In this document: positions 8,301 to 9,645 of the stretch, one piece after another | How positions within the stretch are numbered: the stretch's first letter is position 1 | How the letters are laid out: every line of letters starts with the position of its first letter | Source of the DNA: Euryarchaeota archaeon UBA256 | GTDB taxonomy: Archaea; Thermoplasmatota; Poseidoniia; Poseidoniales; Poseidoniaceae | DNA: 9,645 nt | Reading direction: 5' to 3' | NCBI GenBank assembly: GCA_002494645.1 | Contig: DACE01000030.1 | Coordinates: 1 to 9,645 of the forward strand | Notes under the pieces: model-generated | The model's database searches: none | Told to the model about the DNA's origin: nothing | What the model saw: only the letters and a program-made list of their open reading frames with translations | Program-made: the position numbers and the translations under genes

Positions 8301-8436
8301 CATCCCAAACACCCTCTTTGAGGCGCAATAATTCCTCCTTTCCTTCACTTTGAGGGGGGGTCACCTGTGGGGGCGGGTTGAACCCTGAAGCAAGAGGGAG
8401 CACGAAGAGGAGAACAAGCCACCATGCCGTGCGCAT
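5326..8436 (-). CDS. Secreted, membrane-anchored subtilisin-like serine protease with thrombospondin type 3 repeats
   Basis: This 1036-residue S8 family protease is probably displayed on the outer cell surface. In order: signal peptide (1-18, Arg2 then a hydrophobic run ending LASG); propeptide-like region (about 21-185, closing with EGVLWIEP as in I9-type inhibitors); catalytic domain (about 190-560) with Asp211 in VADSGID, His271 in HGTHV, oxyanion Asn372 in APGNGG and Ser448 in SGTSMATP; a beta domain (about 595-745) resembling the C-terminal barrel of KP-43-type alkaline proteases; Asp-rich calcium-binding thrombospondin type 3 repeats (750-830); another Asp-rich turn in a beta-rich region (about 845-960); a membrane helix (982-1000); and a basic RR stop followed by a 36-residue tail. 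All catalytic residues are present. Many NxS/T sites suit a glycosylated exterior protein. The likely role is breakdown of external protein for uptake. It is divergent from rpl18a across 99 bp. Confidence 0.93.
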   Translation of the reverse strand: MRTAWWLVLLFVLPLASGFNPPPQVTPPQSEGKEELLRLKEGVWDAQGWQDIERTGFVPLRVVSPETLLVWNPERVAFPPHVEAVSFSDAVWKGGLSNEHSERVRLVFEPNLPLSVKDQVFNHLLTLGAVPVDDAGLVASVLPTSIQLNVASQTLLEQFLETEGVLWIEPVLTTKARNGQASDVIQDGSFSSHPFWTLGLDASGVVFGVADSGIDADHACFRNATDDQSPHAEINATYPAVGFFGEAHRKILFFNDTIDSNDTPGHSDYRHGTHVIASLACRDVWSQRTNGEPLNGSTLAHGARLVVQDIVNDSGWMPPDVDALLYEASAHGAIIHSNSWGDDTTAYTQRTGHFDSYARAMPWSLAFIAPGNGGQGVLEPANGRNVIAVSASTKDVSPERWGSTAYGPTDEGTDGIFLLAPGKSIQSANGDGFWDTNNDGLRSSSGTSMATPLAAGGAGIIQQLYEEGWIHGPWEPTASVNLSETQPQWATPDARSVVLGAGFTPSGPLLRATLALAATPLSAEFREGGGGSTALHNTYDGWGVLNLSALIDLDSLVNGEAPGGHLWAHDSYRLDNTTVTDWLGEFTDDGVGLDAFDEQPWFGQGASGPFLQTGDVFRHRFTPIENEPVQVRLAYPAKAQPALVDDLQLRIRLDDGTVMLADRIQGDGTPTSFYGNVVDFSNTTLFPQSNETTFGIDIPASLINDSRFIEVEVAARYVVPGGTPGSVGNDGDAVGFALIVSGVERDSNDHLDGDGDGVDNLDDLCPLENASLSDMDGDGCIDDDDGDGINNLDDDCPEENAVGFDTNSDGCIDDSDGDGILDPIDTCITNDLAWPVNTSGCYPLDLPPVPVLVDGPTNHSLIGDNLLVSWRVEDGDGDGYASNLTVRFANQSNLALLTCTAVASTPGALHQCNWSIPNDLPPYYIQSASYEIAVSTETMNRSPAAHRSAGASVVRQNLSFSWSNTLYDGEIESPQDETSLMIPSMVLIGGAGVLLGFVVARRLRMLNGQVPRQEKTFPPFSGTSPAQENGSPHEQE
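5947..6189 (-). repeat. Thrombospondin type 3-like calcium-binding repeats within the protease
   Basis: Residues 750-830 of the protease hold about three tandem copies of a DxDGDGxxxxxDxCP-type unit: LDGDGDGVDNLDDLCP, DDDGDGINNLDDDCP and DSDGDGILDPIDTC, with DMDGDGCIDD and TNSDGCIDD linkers between. Each loop would bind Ca2+ through its Asp side chains, and the regularly placed cysteines suit disulfide pairing outside the cell. In DNA the repeats appear on the plus strand as recurring ccatc/ccgtc triplets. The segment is probably a stiff calcium-dependent spacer between the protease head and the membrane. Confidence 0.85.
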
Positions 8437-8504
8437 GGCTCTGCCAGCCCCACAGTTTGCCTCAATCTATCGGTGGGTTGTTTGCCTGATGTCGCGCCAG
8501 CGCG

Positions 8505-8510
8505 TTTAAG
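8505..8510 (+). promoter_or_regulatory. Possible TATA box for the rpl18a cluster
   Basis: TTTAAG stands out in the 99-bp divergent gap between the protease and rpl18a. Its centre is about 28 nt before ATG 8536, which would give a leaderless or nearly leaderless transcript. The match to box A is partial. On the other strand a weak GATAGATT (near 8462-8470) could serve the protease in the same way. Confidence 0.3.
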
Positions 8511-8535
8511 GATGGATGGCAGGTCGGACGGCTTG

Positions 8536-8808
8536 ATGAACGCCTACCGAGTTTCAGGAACGGCACCCTTTGGAAGCCAACGACAACAATTTTCCTTTGA
8601 TGTTCCAGCGGAAAATGAAGATACTGCTACCCACCACGTGTACTCAATTCTCGGCTCACGCCATCGAATCGGCCGCCGTATGGTGAAGATTGAATCGGTC
8701 TCTGAAATCGACCCACGCACCTCAACAGAGCCTCAGATTCTTCACCACTTCCGCGAACAAATCGCAGCACAAGGTGGCACCATCGCCCCTACTGCCGAGG
8801 AAGAGTGA
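8536..8808 (+). CDS. rpl18a: Large-subunit ribosomal protein LX (eL20/L18a family)
   Basis: The 90-residue product is the archaeal LX protein, the counterpart of the first half of eukaryotic L18a (eL20), a component of the large ribosomal subunit. The match is seen in YRVSGTAPFGSQRQQFSFDV (4-23) followed by a segment with VYSILGSRHRIGRRMVKIESV, corresponding to the family's VYSxLGSKHxxKRxxIxI core. The family is usually about 75-80 residues; the extra length is a C-terminal tail ending TAEEE. ATG 8536 is chosen because the family begins right before the YRV strand; in-frame starts at 8473 and 8512 would add residues without similarity. No good Shine-Dalgarno site precedes it, in keeping with a leaderless message. 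It is the first gene of the LX-pfdA-ftsY cluster, 49 bp before pfdA. Confidence 0.92.
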   Translation: MNAYRVSGTAPFGSQRQQFSFDVPAENEDTATHHVYSILGSRHRIGRRMVKIESVSEIDPRTSTEPQILHHFREQIAAQGGTIAPTAEEE

Positions 8809-8841
8809 AGTCGCCACCGCCTTCTTCTACCCCGAGGTGTT

Positions 8842-8848
8842 GGGAGGT
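8842..8848 (+). promoter_or_regulatory. Shine-Dalgarno site of pfdA
   Basis: GGGAGGT ends 9 nt before ATG 8858. It selects this start over the in-frame upstream ATG at 8690, which lies inside rpl18a in another frame. As an internal cistron, pfdA would need such a site even if the first gene is leaderless. Confidence 0.65.
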
Positions 8849-8857
8849 CTGAAGACG

Positions 8858-9421
8858 ATGGTTGATCGAAATCAATTGCAACAACACGCACGCGAGGTTG
8901 AAGCCCTCCGTAAGCGGTTTGATGAAATCAACCTCCGCCTTGAACAAGTTGACACCGTCCTTGCAGAGCATGCCATCACCACCTCAGTCTTGTCGGCGCT
9001 GACGGCGCCATCCGACCAAGCGTCCATTTCAACACACCTTCCGATTGGCTCAGGAGTGAGCCTTCCCTATTCGCATACTGGTAAGGAGGAAGGCACCGCT
9101 CTGGTCGACCTCGGCGCAGGTGTATTTGGGGAACGCCCATGGTCGGACGCGCACGCTATCACCGACCAACGAAGGCAAGACATTCAACAATTGAGAGATG
9201 AATTAAAGGAACAGGCCGATCAAACGGAAGCAAGTCTCGCTGAGGTCGCTCAGAAATTTAATGCCTTAGCCGAAACCCTTCAGAATCAAGCTGCTGCACC
9301 TCAAACATTGAGTCCAGCGCCCACGCCACACGAGGAAGAAAAGCCTGCAGAGGACCAACCCCCGCCCCGCCGTCAACGTAAACGAGGGATGTTCGGCAAC
9401 GATTTGACATTGGATGATTGA
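8858..9421 (+). CDS. pfdA: Prefoldin subunit alpha
   Basis: The 187-residue product is the alpha subunit of prefoldin, the ATP-independent cytosolic chaperone (two alpha, four beta) that holds nascent or unfolded chains and passes them to the thermosome. It shows the family's pattern: N-terminal helix (about 1-50, with LRKRFDEINLRLEQVDTVL), a beta-hairpin region (about 55-88, THLPIGSGVSLPYSH then GTALVDLGAGVFGERP) and a C-terminal helix (about 93-142). The two helices form the tentacle coiled coil. Archaeal alpha subunits are usually about 140-150 residues; here about 40 more follow as a Pro/Glu-rich tail with a basic patch RRQRKR and the end GMFGNDLTLDD, which I do not recognise. The start is fixed by GGGAGGT upstream. 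It lies 49 bp after rpl18a and 9 bp before ftsY and is almost certainly cotranscribed with ftsY. Confidence 0.9.
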   Translation: MVDRNQLQQHAREVEALRKRFDEINLRLEQVDTVLAEHAITTSVLSALTAPSDQASISTHLPIGSGVSLPYSHTGKEEGTALVDLGAGVFGERPWSDAHAITDQRRQDIQQLRDELKEQADQTEASLAEVAQKFNALAETLQNQAAAPQTLSPAPTPHEEEKPAEDQPPPRRQRKRGMFGNDLTLDD

Positions 9422-9424
9422 GGG
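9420..9424 (+). promoter_or_regulatory. Shine-Dalgarno site of ftsY
   Basis: GAGGG, overlapping the pfdA stop codon, ends 6 nt before ATG 9431. The overlap with the stop suggests translational coupling of ftsY to pfdA. Confidence 0.5.
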
Positions 9425-9430
9425 AAGGCC

Positions 9431-9645
9431 ATGGGACTGTTTGACCGATTCCGAAAGCGTATCCATGAGGTCGCAGACGAAACCGACCAGGATGCACTTT
9501 CGGTGGATGCAGCTTCTGAGGAAGCCAAAGAGTTGCTACAACCCACTCCACAAGTTCAGCCAGAAGAAGAATGGGACGATCTTGAGAATGTCGAAAGCAC
9601 GCCCGAAGCAGCGCCCGAAACCGACGGAGATGATGATTGGGATAC
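9431..9645 (+). CDS. ftsY: FtsY, signal recognition particle receptor, N-terminal part only
   Basis: Seventy-one complete codons are visible without a stop before the window ends. The product starts MGLFDRFRKRIHEVADETDQ. A basic amphipathic helix (1-13) followed by a long acidic stretch rich in Glu, Asp and Pro (16-71) is typical of the N-terminal A domain of FtsY, which contacts the membrane and varies between species. The diagnostic NG GTPase domain would lie beyond the window. FtsY binds the SRP-ribosome complex and hands it to the SecYEG translocon, so it works at the inner face of the membrane. The call relies on the N-terminus plus position: ftsY directly follows pfdA in many euryarchaea. 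Only 9 bp separate it from pfdA. Confidence 0.8.
   Translation, partial: MGLFDRFRKRIHEVADETDQDALSVDAASEEAKELLQPTPQVQPEEEWDDLENVESTPEAAPETDGDDDWD

Overview
The window looks like a chromosomal fragment of a planktonic euryarchaeon, most probably Marine Group II (Poseidoniales) or a close relative in the Thermoplasmatota. The archaeal assignment rests on a geranylgeranylglyceryl phosphate synthase (first step of archaeal ether-lipid synthesis), the archaeal/eukaryotic ribosomal protein LX (eL20), a prefoldin alpha subunit followed by the start of FtsY, and a TATA-box promoter placed about 26 nt before a start codon. The finer placement is inference, from the mix of a calcium-repeat subtilase, an actin homologue and moderate GC. 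No tRNA, rRNA, CRISPR array or mobile element was seen.

Layout, left to right. (1) 1-78, minus: 5' end of a gene encoding a signal peptide or membrane segment, with a strong TATA box. (2) 144-1925, minus: ABC exporter half-transporter. (3) 2022-2834, plus: geranylgeranylglyceryl phosphate synthase, ending 1 nt from the stop of the convergent gene. (4) Minus-strand block 2836-8436, transcribed right to left: a large membrane-anchored subtilisin-like protease with thrombospondin type 3 repeats, an actin-family ATPase that resembles the magnetosome filament protein MamK, and a long coiled-coil protein with an acidic tail. (5) 8536-9645, plus: rpl18a (LX), pfdA and the first 71 codons of ftsY, a cluster known from many archaea.

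The plus-strand cluster on the right serves ribosomes, nascent-chain folding and membrane targeting. GGGPS and the ABC exporter serve membrane lipids and export. The most notable part is the actin plus coiled-coil pair, which may be a filament and its partner or anchor in an archaeon not known to have such a system. The co-directional protease upstream is probably extracellular and degradative, and may have no functional link to the pair. Every gap between genes is under 130 bp; two of them hold inverted repeats or TATA-like boxes, which are listed.
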